From: Hymenobacter psychrophilus
GTDB lineage: Bacteria; Bacteroidota; Bacteroidia; Cytophagales; Hymenobacteraceae
Direction of reading: 5' to 3'
Assembly (NCBI RefSeq): GCF_900107135.1
Contig: NZ_FNOV01000003.1
Coordinates: 372,001 to 436,000, forward strand
Length of the DNA: 64,000 nucleotides
The notes below the pieces were generated by a model. The model did not search any database, had not been told where the DNA came from, and saw only the letters and a list, made by a program, of their open reading frames with translations. Shown here piece by piece: positions 54,213-62,292 of the stretch (position 1 is its first letter; the number at the start of each line of letters is the position of its first letter). Position numbers and translations under genes: made by a program.

Positions 54213-54878
54213 TCAGAAAGGGCCTACGGGGTGTCTTGCTTCAATCAATGCGGCCAGTGCTTTCGCGTACAGCTGGTGCTCCACGGCCAGGCCGCGGCGC
54301 TCGACTTCGGCCAGAGTTTCGGCCCCGCGCAAATCCACGGTCTGCTGGGCCAGGATGGGGCCGGTATCCAGCCCCTCATCAACCAGATGAACCGTTATTT
54401 TGGTTTCAACCAATTGATTATCAAAGGCCCACTCATAGGCATGCAGGCCCTGGTGCTGGTGGGTATCGGCAGGGTGAATGTTGAGGATGCGGCCCGCAAA
54501 GGCGCGCACAAAGGTAGGCGAGAGGATGCGCATGTAGCCGGCCAGCACCACGTAATCGGGCCGGTACTGGCGCAGGATTTTCACTACCTCGGCATCGTAG
54601 TCGGCCCGCTTGCGGCCCTGGCTGCTGAGGCTGGCCGTGGGGCAGGCCAGGGCCGAGGCCGTAGCCAGGCCAGGGGCCTCGGGGTGGTTGCTGAACACCA
54701 CGGCCACTTCGGCCAGCTCGCGCAGCAGGCCGGTCTGGGCCGCCGTTACCAGGGCCACCATATTGGAGCCCCGGCCCGAGAGCAGAACAGCCAGGCGGTC
54801 CCTGGGGGCGCTATGGTTACCAGTTGGTTGCAAGGACGGGCTCCGGCCGCTGGCCGATATCAGTGCGGATGTACACAT
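54213..54878 (-). CDS. purN: Phosphoribosylglycinamide formyltransferase
   Basis: Transfers a formyl group from 10-formyl-THF to GAR. The formyltransferase domain starts at RLAVLLSGRGSNM. Catalytic N and H are in NIHP and D in VHLVDEGLDTGPI. The loop after NIHP (ADTHQHQGLHAYEWAF) differs from the common SLLPxxxGxxAxxxAL form, so this is a divergent branch. The start is uncertain: the ATG at 54878 gives 221 residues and a 62-base overlap with purD, while a TTG at 54833 gives a 17-base overlap. Either way it is coupled to purD. Confidence 0.88.
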   Translation of the reverse strand: MCTSALISASGRSPSLQPTGNHSAPRDRLAVLLSGRGSNMVALVTAAQTGLLRELAEVAVVFSNHPEAPGLATASALACPTASLSSQGRKRADYDAEVVKILRQYRPDYVVLAGYMRILSPTFVRAFAGRILNIHPADTHQHQGLHAYEWAFDNQLVETKITVHLVDEGLDTGPILAQQTVDLRGAETLAEVERRGLAVEHQLYAKALAALIEARHPVGPF

Positions 54879-56103
54879 CCTGAAAGTTAACCCGGGCCGC
54901 CTCGCGGTACACGTACTGCACAGCGTCTTCCAGCTCGGCGCCGTGGCCCACCAGCACCAGCACCCGGCCGCCGTTGGTCGTCAGCTCGCCCGCATCGTTG
55001 CGCCGGGTTGCCCCATGGAACGCGAGAATACCGGGGTGCAGCTCCGCGAGGCCCGAGATGGGGAAACCGGTAGCAAAGCCACTGGCCGGGTAGCCGCCCG
55101 AAGCCAGCACCACGCCCACGTAATGGCCGGGGCGCTGGCGCACGGTGGTCTGGGCCAGGGTGCCGGCGAAGGTGGCTTCGACGAGTTCCAGCAGGCTGCT
55201 TTGCAGGGCCGGCAGCAGCACTTCGGCCTCCGGGTCGCCGAGGCGGGCGTTGTATTCGAGCAGCTTGGGGCCCTGGGGCGTGAGCATGATGCCGAAGTAC
55301 AGGAAGCCCCGGAAATCGAATTGCTCGGCCTGAATGCCTTCCAGCGTGGGGTCGATAATCTGGGTGCGGATGGCGGCCAGGATGTTGTCGTCGGCGAACG
55401 GTACCGGGCAGTAGGCGCCCATGCCGCCGGTGTTGGGCCCCTGGTCGCCGGCCAGCAGCTGCTTGTGGTCCTGCGAAGGCGCCAGCAGCCGGATGGCCGT
55501 GCCATCGGTGATGCCGATGATGCTGATTTCGGGGCCGCTGAGCTTTGCTTCGAGCAGAAAGCTGAACCAGCCGCTATGCTGAGCTTCCAGGTCGTCGAGC
55601 GCGGCGTGGGCTTCTTCAATGGAAGAGCACACATACACGCCCTTGCCGGCGGCCAGTCCGTCGAACTTCACCACCACCTGCCCATCCAGCTCCGTGGCTT
55701 TGGCACGGGCCTCGGCCAGCTTGTCGCTCCGAAACTGCCACGACATAGCCGTGGCCACGCCGTGGCGGCGCATGAAGTTCTTGCTCCACACCTTCGAGCT
55801 TTCCAGCGTGGCTCCCGCCCGCCCCGGCCCAAACACCCGGATATCGGAGCCGACGAAGTAGTCGGCCACACCGGCTGCCAGCGGGGCTTCGGGGCCTACT
55901 ACTAGCAGCTTCGCGCCGTGTTCTTCGCAGAAGCTCTTGATGGCCGGAAAGTCGAGGGCGCTGATGTGGGGGTGGCTGTTGGGGATGCCGGCGTTGCCGG
56001 GCAACACGTGCACGGAGGCGCCGTCCTGGGTGAGTTTCCAGGCCAGGGCGTGCTCGCGGGCCCCGCCGCCGAGGAGTACTATGGATTTATTGCTGGGGCT
56101 CAT
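54817..56103 (-). CDS. purD: Phosphoribosylamine--glycine ligase
   Basis: ATP-grasp ligase that makes GAR. The 428-residue protein has VLLGGGAREHALAWKL at the N terminus, the ATP-grasp lid around GQVVVKFDGLAAGKGVYV, and GDQGPNTGGMGAYCPVP, GFLYFGIMLT and EYNARLGDPEAEVLLP. The length is normal. It overlaps the purN start, so purD and purN are co-transcribed and probably translationally coupled. It is separated from the SnoaL-like gene upstream by a 67-bp repeat-rich gap. Confidence 0.97.
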   Translation of the reverse strand: MSPSNKSIVLLGGGAREHALAWKLTQDGASVHVLPGNAGIPNSHPHISALDFPAIKSFCEEHGAKLLVVGPEAPLAAGVADYFVGSDIRVFGPGRAGATLESSKVWSKNFMRRHGVATAMSWQFRSDKLAEARAKATELDGQVVVKFDGLAAGKGVYVCSSIEEAHAALDDLEAQHSGWFSFLLEAKLSGPEISIIGITDGTAIRLLAPSQDHKQLLAGDQGPNTGGMGAYCPVPFADDNILAAIRTQIIDPTLEGIQAEQFDFRGFLYFGIMLTPQGPKLLEYNARLGDPEAEVLLPALQSSLLELVEATFAGTLAQTTVRQRPGHYVGVVLASGGYPASGFATGFPISGLAELHPGILAFHGATRRNDAGELTTNGGRVLVLVGHGAELEDAVQYVYREAARVNFQDVYIRTDIGQRPEPVLATNW

Positions 56104-56126
56104 AAGATAGGTCTGTAGTTGGTTCC

Positions 56127-56165
56127 CGCAAAGGGACGCAGAGGGTTTCGCAGAGGTTCGCAGAG
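56127..56165. repeat. Short tandem-like repeat CGCAGAGG
   Basis: Three to four imperfect copies of CGCAGAGG, separated by TT or similar (CGCAAAGG, CGCAGAGG, CGCAGAGG, CGCAGAG), fill the gap between purD and the SnoaL-like gene. The pattern looks like a dispersed intergenic repeat; no function is evident. Confidence 0.45.
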
Positions 56166-56170
56166 CCGTT

Positions 56171-56554
56171 CTAACTGATGTCGTCGATGGAAATTATCCG
56201 GCTATCAGCAAACTGAAATACGGACCTGCCCTGCAACTGCAGTGTGTCGCCCGCGTTCAGGCCGTTGGGAAAATCCATAGCCGCCACGGCTGAGTAAGCA
56301 ATAAGAACTTCCACGCGGTTGTCGGCTATTTGCCATTCGGTAACGCGCTGTTCCCGTTGGGAGAAATACTGCTTGGCTTGCTCGGCCTGCTGGCGGAAGT
56401 TTTCCTTGCCGGTAGTCGTCAGGTTGATTTCACCGCCGGAAATATTGCGAAATACGACATCCTCGTGCAGATGGCGCAGCATACCGTCTATATCAAAGGT
56501 ATTGTACGCTTCGATGTAATCGGTTACCAGCTTTTTTGCTTGCGAAGCTTCCAT
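56171..56554 (-). CDS. SnoaL/NTF2-like small protein in the pur operon
   Basis: A 127-residue protein of the SnoaL-like NTF2 fold: KKLVTDYIEAYNTFDIDGML at the N terminus, HLHEDVVFRNISGGE, then the curved-sheet strands ending VFQFADSRIISIDDIS. No catalytic residues can be assigned. It starts one base after the purC stop on the same strand (TGA-A-ATG), so it is translated together with purC. A role in purine synthesis is not known; it may be a binding or shielding protein. The frame is open far upstream within purC, but the ATG at 56554 is the natural start. Confidence 0.85.
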   Translation of the reverse strand: MEASQAKKLVTDYIEAYNTFDIDGMLRHLHEDVVFRNISGGEINLTTTGKENFRQQAEQAKQYFSQREQRVTEWQIADNRVEVLIAYSAVAAMDFPNGLNAGDTLQLQGRSVFQFADSRIISIDDIS

Positions 56555-56555
56555 T

Positions 56556-57491
56556 TCAGATGGCTTCTTTGATGATACCGGCGCGCACCAGGTTGCCCAT
56601 GAGGCGGGCTTGTACGTCGCCGCCGGGAGTCGTTTCGTCTCCGGTAGGCAGGGGACTACCCGTGATGCGCTCGTAGATGTCGAGGTAGCGGCGGCTGGCT
56701 TCCTGGGCCACTTCGGGCGTGAGGGCGCGGGGGTACTGGCCGTCCTGCTTGTTGGCGATGAGCCACTGGCGCACATACTCCTTGTCCATCTGCTCGGCCG
56801 TTTCGGGGTTGCGGGCGTAGTCGTCGGCGCTCCAGAAGCGCGACGAATCGGGCGTGTGGATTTCGTCAATCAGGATCAGCTGGCCCTCGAACAGGCCGAA
56901 CTCATACTTGGTATCAACCAGAATAATGCCCCGCTCGGCCATCCAGGCGGAAGCAAAGTTGAACAGCTCCAGGGCCTTCACCCGCATCTGCTCGTACAAA
57001 TCAGCTGCCACCCAACCTTCGCTCACCAGGCTCTCGGGCGTAATCTCGCGGTCCGATTCCTCCTTGGTGGTAGGCGTTACGATGGGCTCAGGAAACTGCT
57101 GGTGCTTGGTGAGGCCGTCGGGCACGGTTACGCCCGAGAAAGTGCGCTGGCCCTGCAGGTAGCCGCGCAGCATGGAGCCGGTGAGGTAGTTGCGCACAAT
57201 CATCTCCACCCGAATCGGCTCGGCTTCGTGGGCCAGCGTCACGTTGGGGTCGGGCAGGCTGATGACGTGGTTGGGCACGATATGCTTGGTCTTATCGAAC
57301 CAGAACGCGGCCAGCCCATTCAGCACCGCACCCTTGTGGGCTACGGGCGTCTCCAGCACCGAGTCGAAGGCCGAAAGCCGGTCGGTTACTACAATGAGCC
57401 GCTCGCCCGAGGGCGCGCGGTACGAGTCGCGGACTTTGCCGCGGTGCAGGAGCTCAAGCTGGGGGGTGGCGAAGTGGTTGAGCGTGTTCAT
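56556..57491 (-). CDS. purC: Phosphoribosylaminoimidazole-succinocarboxamide synthase
   Basis: Ligates aspartate to CAIR to form SAICAR. The 311-residue protein has the N-terminal HRGKVRDSY, VVTDRLSAFDSVL, VEMIVRNYLTGSML, LVDTKYEFGL and IDEIHTPDSSRFW motifs. It is longer than the bacterial short form (about 240) and like the Bacteroidota/yeast type. It lies between the purQ-nuclease fusion (83 bp upstream) and the SnoaL-like gene (1 bp downstream). Confidence 0.96.
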   Translation of the reverse strand: MNTLNHFATPQLELLHRGKVRDSYRAPSGERLIVVTDRLSAFDSVLETPVAHKGAVLNGLAAFWFDKTKHIVPNHVISLPDPNVTLAHEAEPIRVEMIVRNYLTGSMLRGYLQGQRTFSGVTVPDGLTKHQQFPEPIVTPTTKEESDREITPESLVSEGWVAADLYEQMRVKALELFNFASAWMAERGIILVDTKYEFGLFEGQLILIDEIHTPDSSRFWSADDYARNPETAEQMDKEYVRQWLIANKQDGQYPRALTPEVAQEASRRYLDIYERITGSPLPTGDETTPGGDVQARLMGNLVRAGIIKEAI

Positions 57492-57521
57492 ACAGTGGAG
57501 CGTCTACGGTTCGTTCTATTG

Positions 57522-57566
57522 GTTGCCTCACCCCCCGGCCCCCTCTCCAGGAGGAGAGGGGGTGCC
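57522..57566. repeat. Left terminal hairpin repeat of the DUF559 element
   Basis: A 45-bp unit starting GTTGCCTCACCCCCC, then a hairpin (CCCCCTCTCC/GGAGAGGGGG). It is the inverted partner of 57987-58031 and lies between the nuclease stop codon (57575) and purC. Confidence 0.85.
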
Positions 57567-57574
57567 AGGCGACA

Positions 57575-59134
57575 TTAATTTTTCAGAGAATACTGGTGAA
57601 GGGCAGCACTAATTTTCTGCAGTACCGTGGGCAGTTGGTGAAGTACCTGACCGTTCGTGAAGCGAAGCATATGATAGCCAATGCCTTCCAACTCGTACGT
57701 GCGACCAGTGTCGTATTCGGCTTGTCCGGTTTCGTCATGTACTTCACCGTCCACCTCTACAATCAGGTTGTGTTGGGTGCAGATGAAGTCTACAATGAAT
57801 TTTCCGATGGCATGTTGCCGCCGAAACTTGGCGTCATCCAACTGCCGGTTTCGCAACGCCTGCCACAGGGTATCTTCGGCTGGAGTTGGCTCGCGCCGCA
57901 TCTGCCCGCTGAATGATTTTAACCGGTCAAACCACTGTTTTTTATCAGCAGTCAATCGTGGCCGGCTGCCTGATTCTTCAACGTCAGGCTCCCCCTCTCC
58001 CCCTGGAGAGGGGGCTGGGGGGTGAGGCAACGATGCCACATGCTCCACGATATTCCGGAACAACCGCAGCCCCTCTCCTTCCTCGCTCAACCCAGGGTCG
58101 GCGCGTTTGCGGCGGGCCCAGTCGGGGTGGTTATACAAGGAGAGGAACGCTTCGGGGTGCGGCATGAGGCCGAACACGCGGCCGGTGGTGTCCGTCAGGC
58201 CGGCGCAGTGCAGGTCGGCGCCGTTGGGGTTGTGGGGGTAGTTGGCGGTGGGCGCGCCGGCTTCGTCGAGGTAGCTGAGGCAGTTGAGGCCCCGGGCTTC
58301 GATGGCGGCGGCGGTTTCGGGGCTGCCGATAATCAGGCGGCCCTCGCCGTGGCGCACGGGCACTTCCAGCGTGTCCATTCCTTTCAGGAAGGGCGTATCT
58401 GAATTCGGGTTGACCTGCAGGCGCACCCACCGGTCTTCGTAGCGGCCCGAGGCGTTGTGGGTCAGGGTTACTTCGGGCGTAACGGTGCCGGCCAGGTCGG
58501 GCAGCAGGCCCAGTTTCACCAGCACCTGGAAACCGTTGCAAATGCCGAGCACATGCTTGCCGCCGGCCACGAACTCCTTGATATCGTCGAGCAGCGTGCG
58601 GCCCTGGTCGTTTTTGCGGTAGCGCAGCTTGTTGGCCAGCACCACGCCCGAGCCCAGATCGTCGCCGAACGAGAAGCCGCCGGGGAAGTTAAGGATGTCG
58701 TACTCGTGGATGCTGACGTGGCCATGTAGCACCTGGTTGAGGTGCACAACGGTGGCCTCGGCCCCGGCCAGCTGGTAGGCCGCCGCGAATTCCTCCTCGC
58801 AGTTGATGCCGAAGCCGGTGAGAATGAGCGCCTTCGGCTTTTGGTGCTTAGTACTTAGTGCTTGGTGCTTAGGCTGTTCTTTTGCAGAGTTGTCAGGCTT
58901 TTTTGTCGTCGCGTCTTCTACCGCTAAATCAGCTGCCGGCTGCTGGTTTCCAGACCGTGCTTCGGTGCTGGTTTTCAGCGGCTCGTTGGATTCGTGGCCG
59001 CCGTCGACGCTTTTGTAGCCGGGCAGCATAATGTTGCCGTCGGCGTCTACCATTTCGTAGCCGGGGTCCTCGGGCCGGGGGCGCGGGGGCAGGTTGAGGT
59101 CGGGCAGGTTGGGCTGTTGCTTGTCGTCTTCCAT
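57575..59134 (-). CDS. purQ: PurQ glutaminase subunit with N-terminal extension and C-terminal DUF559 nuclease domain
   Basis: A 519-residue fusion. Residues 101-366 are the FGAM synthase glutaminase: KALILTGFGINCEEEFAA, the nucleophile C199 in HVLGICNGFQVL, and the MPHPEAF His/Glu pair (326/328). It supplies ammonia to PurL for the fourth purine step. Residues 1-100 are an acidic, Pro-rich extension with no nearby internal start; its end (KHQALSTKHQ) is encoded by a heptanucleotide repeat. Residues 369-382 (LPHPPAPSPGGEGE) are the translated hairpin repeat. Residues 412-519 form an apparently intact DUF559 domain with PTPAEDTLWQALR, FRRQHAIGKFIVDF and IVEVDGEVH. A free nuclease could also start at ATG 57901. 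The start at 59134 is 2 bp after the purL stop. Confidence 0.88.
   Translation of the reverse strand: MEDDKQQPNLPDLNLPPRPRPEDPGYEMVDADGNIMLPGYKSVDGGHESNEPLKTSTEARSGNQQPAADLAVEDATTKKPDNSAKEQPKHQALSTKHQKPKALILTGFGINCEEEFAAAYQLAGAEATVVHLNQVLHGHVSIHEYDILNFPGGFSFGDDLGSGVVLANKLRYRKNDQGRTLLDDIKEFVAGGKHVLGICNGFQVLVKLGLLPDLAGTVTPEVTLTHNASGRYEDRWVRLQVNPNSDTPFLKGMDTLEVPVRHGEGRLIIGSPETAAAIEARGLNCLSYLDEAGAPTANYPHNPNGADLHCAGLTDTTGRVFGLMPHPEAFLSLYNHPDWARRKRADPGLSEEGEGLRLFRNIVEHVASLPHPPAPSPGGEGEPDVEESGSRPRLTADKKQWFDRLKSFSGQMRREPTPAEDTLWQALRNRQLDDAKFRRQHAIGKFIVDFICTQHNLIVEVDGEVHDETGQAEYDTGRTYELEGIGYHMLRFTNGQVLHQLPTVLQKISAALHQYSLKN
57987..58031. repeat. Right terminal hairpin repeat of the DUF559 element
   Basis: Inverted partner of 57522-57566. 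It is translated within purQ as a Pro/Gly-rich linker between the glutaminase and nuclease parts. Confidence 0.85.
58841..58872. repeat. Heptanucleotide tandem repeat inside purQ
   Basis: Four tandem copies of TTRGTGC (TTGGTGC, TTAGTAC, TTAGTGC, TTGGTGC) and a partial fifth. On the coding strand they read as Lys-His-Gln-Ala-Leu-Ser-Thr. The repeat lies directly before the glutaminase domain. Confidence 0.85.
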
Positions 59135-59136
59135 GG

Positions 59137-62100
59137 TTACTGCTGGGCGGTTTCGTGCTGGCCGAAGCCGATAATCCGGTTCACCGGACCGTTGGTCCAC
59201 TTGTGGCGCAGGGTGGCGCAGTCGGCGGCAATAACCGGCTGGCCCGTATGGCTTACGGTCAGCTGCCCGTCGGAAGTCACGCGGCCCAGGCGGGTGGCGC
59301 GGCTGCCAAAGTGCTGCTCAAAAGCCACCACATCTTCCGGAGCCACCGTGGCCACGAAGCGCGAGTGCGACTCCGAAAACAGTTGCACATGCACCGGCAG
59401 GCCTGCCGGCAGCTCTACTTCGGCACCAAAGCCGTAGCCAAACGTGGCCTCGGCCAGCGCTACGGCCAGCCCGCCGTCGCTCAAATCGTGGCAGCTCTGA
59501 ATCAGGCTCTGGTCGTTGGCCTCTCCTATTAGTATATAGAGCTGCTTGGCGGCTTCGAAGCGCACCTGCGGCACGTTGGCGCCCAACTCACCGAAGAGCT
59601 GGTAGAACTCCGAGCCGCCCAGCTCGTCGTAGGTTTCGCCCAGCAGGTACACCACGTCGTCGGCCTGCTTGAAGTCGGAGGTGATGGCCCGGCGGACGTC
59701 CTCCATTTTGGCGGTCATCGAATACAGCACCGTGGGCGGCACCGAAATCTTCACGCCGTCGGCCTTGAAGTCGTTCTTCATCGAGTCCTTGCCGCTGGTG
59801 AGTGGGATGCAGTAGGCCGCCGTGGCGTCGCGCAGGGCCTGGGCCATGCGTACCAGCTTGGCCAGTTTGAACTTGCCGTCGGGGTTGCTCACGGGGTCGT
59901 ACACCGAATCGGGCACGCAGAAGTTGTCGTTGACCGACCAGAAGTTGCCGTCGCCGTAGCTCAGGTTGGGCAGCTTGCCGCCCACGGCCACTATCTGGCG
60001 CACGGCCTCATCAAACGAGCCCGCCGACATGGCGTAAGGGTCCAAATCGCCGAAGCGGGGCAGAATGCCGTTGCTCACGGCCACGCCTTCCCAGCTCTCG
60101 AAATTGAAGCGTACCACCGCCGCATCCTGGGGGGCCTGCCCGGTCGCACCCATCAGGGGCTTGATGATGGTACGTCCCTTCACCTCGTGGTCGTATTGCC
60201 GGATTACCGACTCGCGGGAGCAGATATTGAGGCTGCCGAGCAGGCGGGTGAGGATGCTGGTGTACTCGGTGGTGGCGGGCAACGTGGGCTCCTGAGCCGT
60301 GGGCTTACTCCACTCCGCCTCCAGCACCTTGCGCGGCACGCCGTCGTGCAGGAAATCCATCTTGATATACGCCACCGGCTTGTCGGCGAAGCGCACGTCG
60401 AGGTAGCCGTTGGCCGTGAAGTAACCGATGTCGGTCAGCTCCACTTCCATCTCGCGGCCCAGCACCAGTAGCTCGTCCATTTTGGCGGGCTCCACAGCCA
60501 GCGTAAACCGCTCCTGCGACTCCGAAACAAAGATTTCCCAAGGGCGCAAACCGGGGTATTTCAGCGGCACATCGGCCAACTCTACCACGGCTCCGCCCGA
60601 AATCGTGGCCAGCTCGCCCACGCTCGACGAGAGGCCGCCCGCGCCGTTGTCGGTGCTGCACCGGATGAGGCCGCGGCGGGTGGCCAGAATCAGGAAGTCC
60701 ATGGCCAGCTTCTGGGTGATGGGCGAGCCAATCTGCACGGCCGTGGCGGGCGAGGTTTCGTCTAGTTCAATTGACGAAAACGTAGCGCCGTGGATGCCGT
60801 CTTTGCCCACCCGGCCGCCGGCCATGATGATGCGGTCCTGAGGCTCGATGTGCTTTTCCCAGGAATCGAGGCCGGCCAGCTGCATGGGCATTACGGCACC
60901 GGTGCCGCAGTACACCAGCGGCTTGCCGGCGTAGCGGTCATCGAACACGATGCTACCGTTCACGGTGGGCACGCCCGACTTATTGCCGCCGTCCTCGATG
61001 CCCTTGCGCACGCCCTCAAAAATGCGGCGCGGGTGCAGCTGGTTGCTCAGCAGCGTGCCGTCGAACTCGGGGTTGCCGAAGCAGAGCACGTTGGTGTTGA
61101 ACAGCAGCCGCGCGCCCCCGATGCCGGTGGCCAGCGGGTCGCGGTTGTTGCCCAGAATGCCCGTAATGGCCCCGCCGTAGGGGTCGATGGCCGAGGGCGA
61201 GTTGTGCGTCTCCACCTTCCAGACAAACAACGACTCGGGGTTGATGCGCACGGCCCCGGCGTTGTCGGAGAACACCTTAATCAGCCAGTCGTTGCCATTG
61301 GCCCGCAGCTGCCGGTCGACCTCGGCGGTAGCGTCTTTGATGTAGGTCTTGAACAGCGAATCGACCTCGAACGCCTCGCCCGTGACAGCATCGTTATACT
61401 TGATCAGGGCCGAAAATTCCTTGTGCTTGCAGTGCTCCGACCAGGTTTGGGCAATGATTTCCAGCTCGCAGTCGGTGGGGTCGGTGGGCAGGCCGGCGGC
61501 CTGGCGCTCGGCCTGAATGCTGGTGTAATGGTCGCGCACGGCGCGCATTTCCTCCAGGTTCAGGGCGTAGAGGTTGTCCTTGGAAAGCTTCACCAGCGCC
61601 TCATCCGAGAGGCCTGCCAGCGGCACGAGGTCCGTAATGGGTTCGGCCCCGCCACCGGGCCGCGGCGTATAGTCGCGGATATCAGTGATGGGGCCGGTTT
61701 CGAAGCGGTTGATTTGCTTGTTGCCCAGCAGCTCCTGGGCCACGCGGCGCAGGTCGGCTTCGGGCAGGGCTTCTTCGAGGAAGTAAAGCCGCTTGCTGAA
61801 GATGTGCTGGGTATGGGTGTCGAGCGGCTCGTTGAGCAGGTCGCCGAGGGCGTTCTGGGCCGAAATGCCTTCGTCGTCGGTCACGCCGGGCAGCTTGGCT
61901 ACCAGAATATAGCTTTTGTAGCCGGCCGGGTGGCGGAACTCGTCGAAGGCCACCTCGTGCAGCACCGGGTCCTGGAGGCAGTGGGTGGCGAAGTCGCGCA
62001 GCTGCGCGTCGGTTACCGGGTAGCGCACCGTGTAGAGGGCGGTACTTTGCACGCGGCCGGTCGTCAGGCCGAGGTGGCGCTGGGCTGCTTCGGCTACGCG

Positions 62101-62166
62101 CTGGCCGTCGCCGTCGTGCTGGCCGGGCTTAAGCAGGAGCTGAATGGTTCTCTGGGTCGATTCCAA
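59137..62166 (-). CDS. purL: FGAM synthase, PurS-PurL fused form without glutaminase
   Basis: Converts FGAR to FGAM using ammonia from PurQ. The 1009-residue protein carries an N-terminal PurS-like region (about 1-165), a linker with DCELEIIAQTWSEHCKHKEF, and two AIRS-type halves, with KVETHNSPSAIDPYGGAITG and NNRDPLATGIGGARL in the first and SYGDGNFWSVNDN and SGKDSMKNDF in the second. The length equals a large-type PurL minus its C-terminal glutaminase, and indeed a separate purQ follows 2 bp downstream. It is preceded by a 126-bp gap after pyrE with no clear promoter. Confidence 0.95.
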   Translation of the reverse strand: MESTQRTIQLLLKPGQHDGDGQRVAEAAQRHLGLTTGRVQSTALYTVRYPVTDAQLRDFATHCLQDPVLHEVAFDEFRHPAGYKSYILVAKLPGVTDDEGISAQNALGDLLNEPLDTHTQHIFSKRLYFLEEALPEADLRRVAQELLGNKQINRFETGPITDIRDYTPRPGGGAEPITDLVPLAGLSDEALVKLSKDNLYALNLEEMRAVRDHYTSIQAERQAAGLPTDPTDCELEIIAQTWSEHCKHKEFSALIKYNDAVTGEAFEVDSLFKTYIKDATAEVDRQLRANGNDWLIKVFSDNAGAVRINPESLFVWKVETHNSPSAIDPYGGAITGILGNNRDPLATGIGGARLLFNTNVLCFGNPEFDGTLLSNQLHPRRIFEGVRKGIEDGGNKSGVPTVNGSIVFDDRYAGKPLVYCGTGAVMPMQLAGLDSWEKHIEPQDRIIMAGGRVGKDGIHGATFSSIELDETSPATAVQIGSPITQKLAMDFLILATRRGLIRCSTDNGAGGLSSSVGELATISGGAVVELADVPLKYPGLRPWEIFVSESQERFTLAVEPAKMDELLVLGREMEVELTDIGYFTANGYLDVRFADKPVAYIKMDFLHDGVPRKVLEAEWSKPTAQEPTLPATTEYTSILTRLLGSLNICSRESVIRQYDHEVKGRTIIKPLMGATGQAPQDAAVVRFNFESWEGVAVSNGILPRFGDLDPYAMSAGSFDEAVRQIVAVGGKLPNLSYGDGNFWSVNDNFCVPDSVYDPVSNPDGKFKLAKLVRMAQALRDATAAYCIPLTSGKDSMKNDFKADGVKISVPPTVLYSMTAKMEDVRRAITSDFKQADDVVYLLGETYDELGGSEFYQLFGELGANVPQVRFEAAKQLYILIGEANDQSLIQSCHDLSDGGLAVALAEATFGYGFGAEVELPAGLPVHVQLFSESHSRFVATVAPEDVVAFEQHFGSRATRLGRVTSDGQLTVSHTGQPVIAADCATLRHKWTNGPVNRIIGFGQHETAQQ

Positions 62167-62292
62167 AAGAGACGAGGTTATCTATTTTTCGGGTTTCCCA
62201 TGCACGAGGAAGGTATCGTCATGAGGAAGCACACCCCACGCGGAGGTACGCCGAAAATGCCTTGCTGAAGCGCCGGTTGCGCCGCAGTAGGT

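Larger units (their letters stand above)
57522..58031 (-). mobile_element. 510-bp hairpin-flanked DUF559 nuclease element inserted in purQ
   Basis: Inverted terminal copies of 45 bp (57522-57566 and 57987-58031) match at 42 of 45 positions. Each begins with GTTGCCTCACCCCCC at the outer end and contains its own hairpin (CCCCCTCTCC, 4-base loop, GGAGAGGGGG). Between them lies a DUF559 nuclease frame of about 108 codons. No target-site duplication is obvious. The whole element is in frame with purQ. No transposase is present; the nuclease is the only candidate mobility enzyme. The mobile nature is an inference from this structure. Confidence 0.6.

Noticed and set aside
52638..54890. A 750-codon plus-strand frame opposite purF and purN
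   Set aside because: Antisense shadow of two well-supported genes with no recognisable motif and biased composition.
57575..57901. DUF559 nuclease as an independent gene not joined to purQ
   Set aside because: An internal ATG at 57901 exists, but the frame is continuous with purQ and has no stop between them, so the fusion is annotated; separate internal initiation remains possible.
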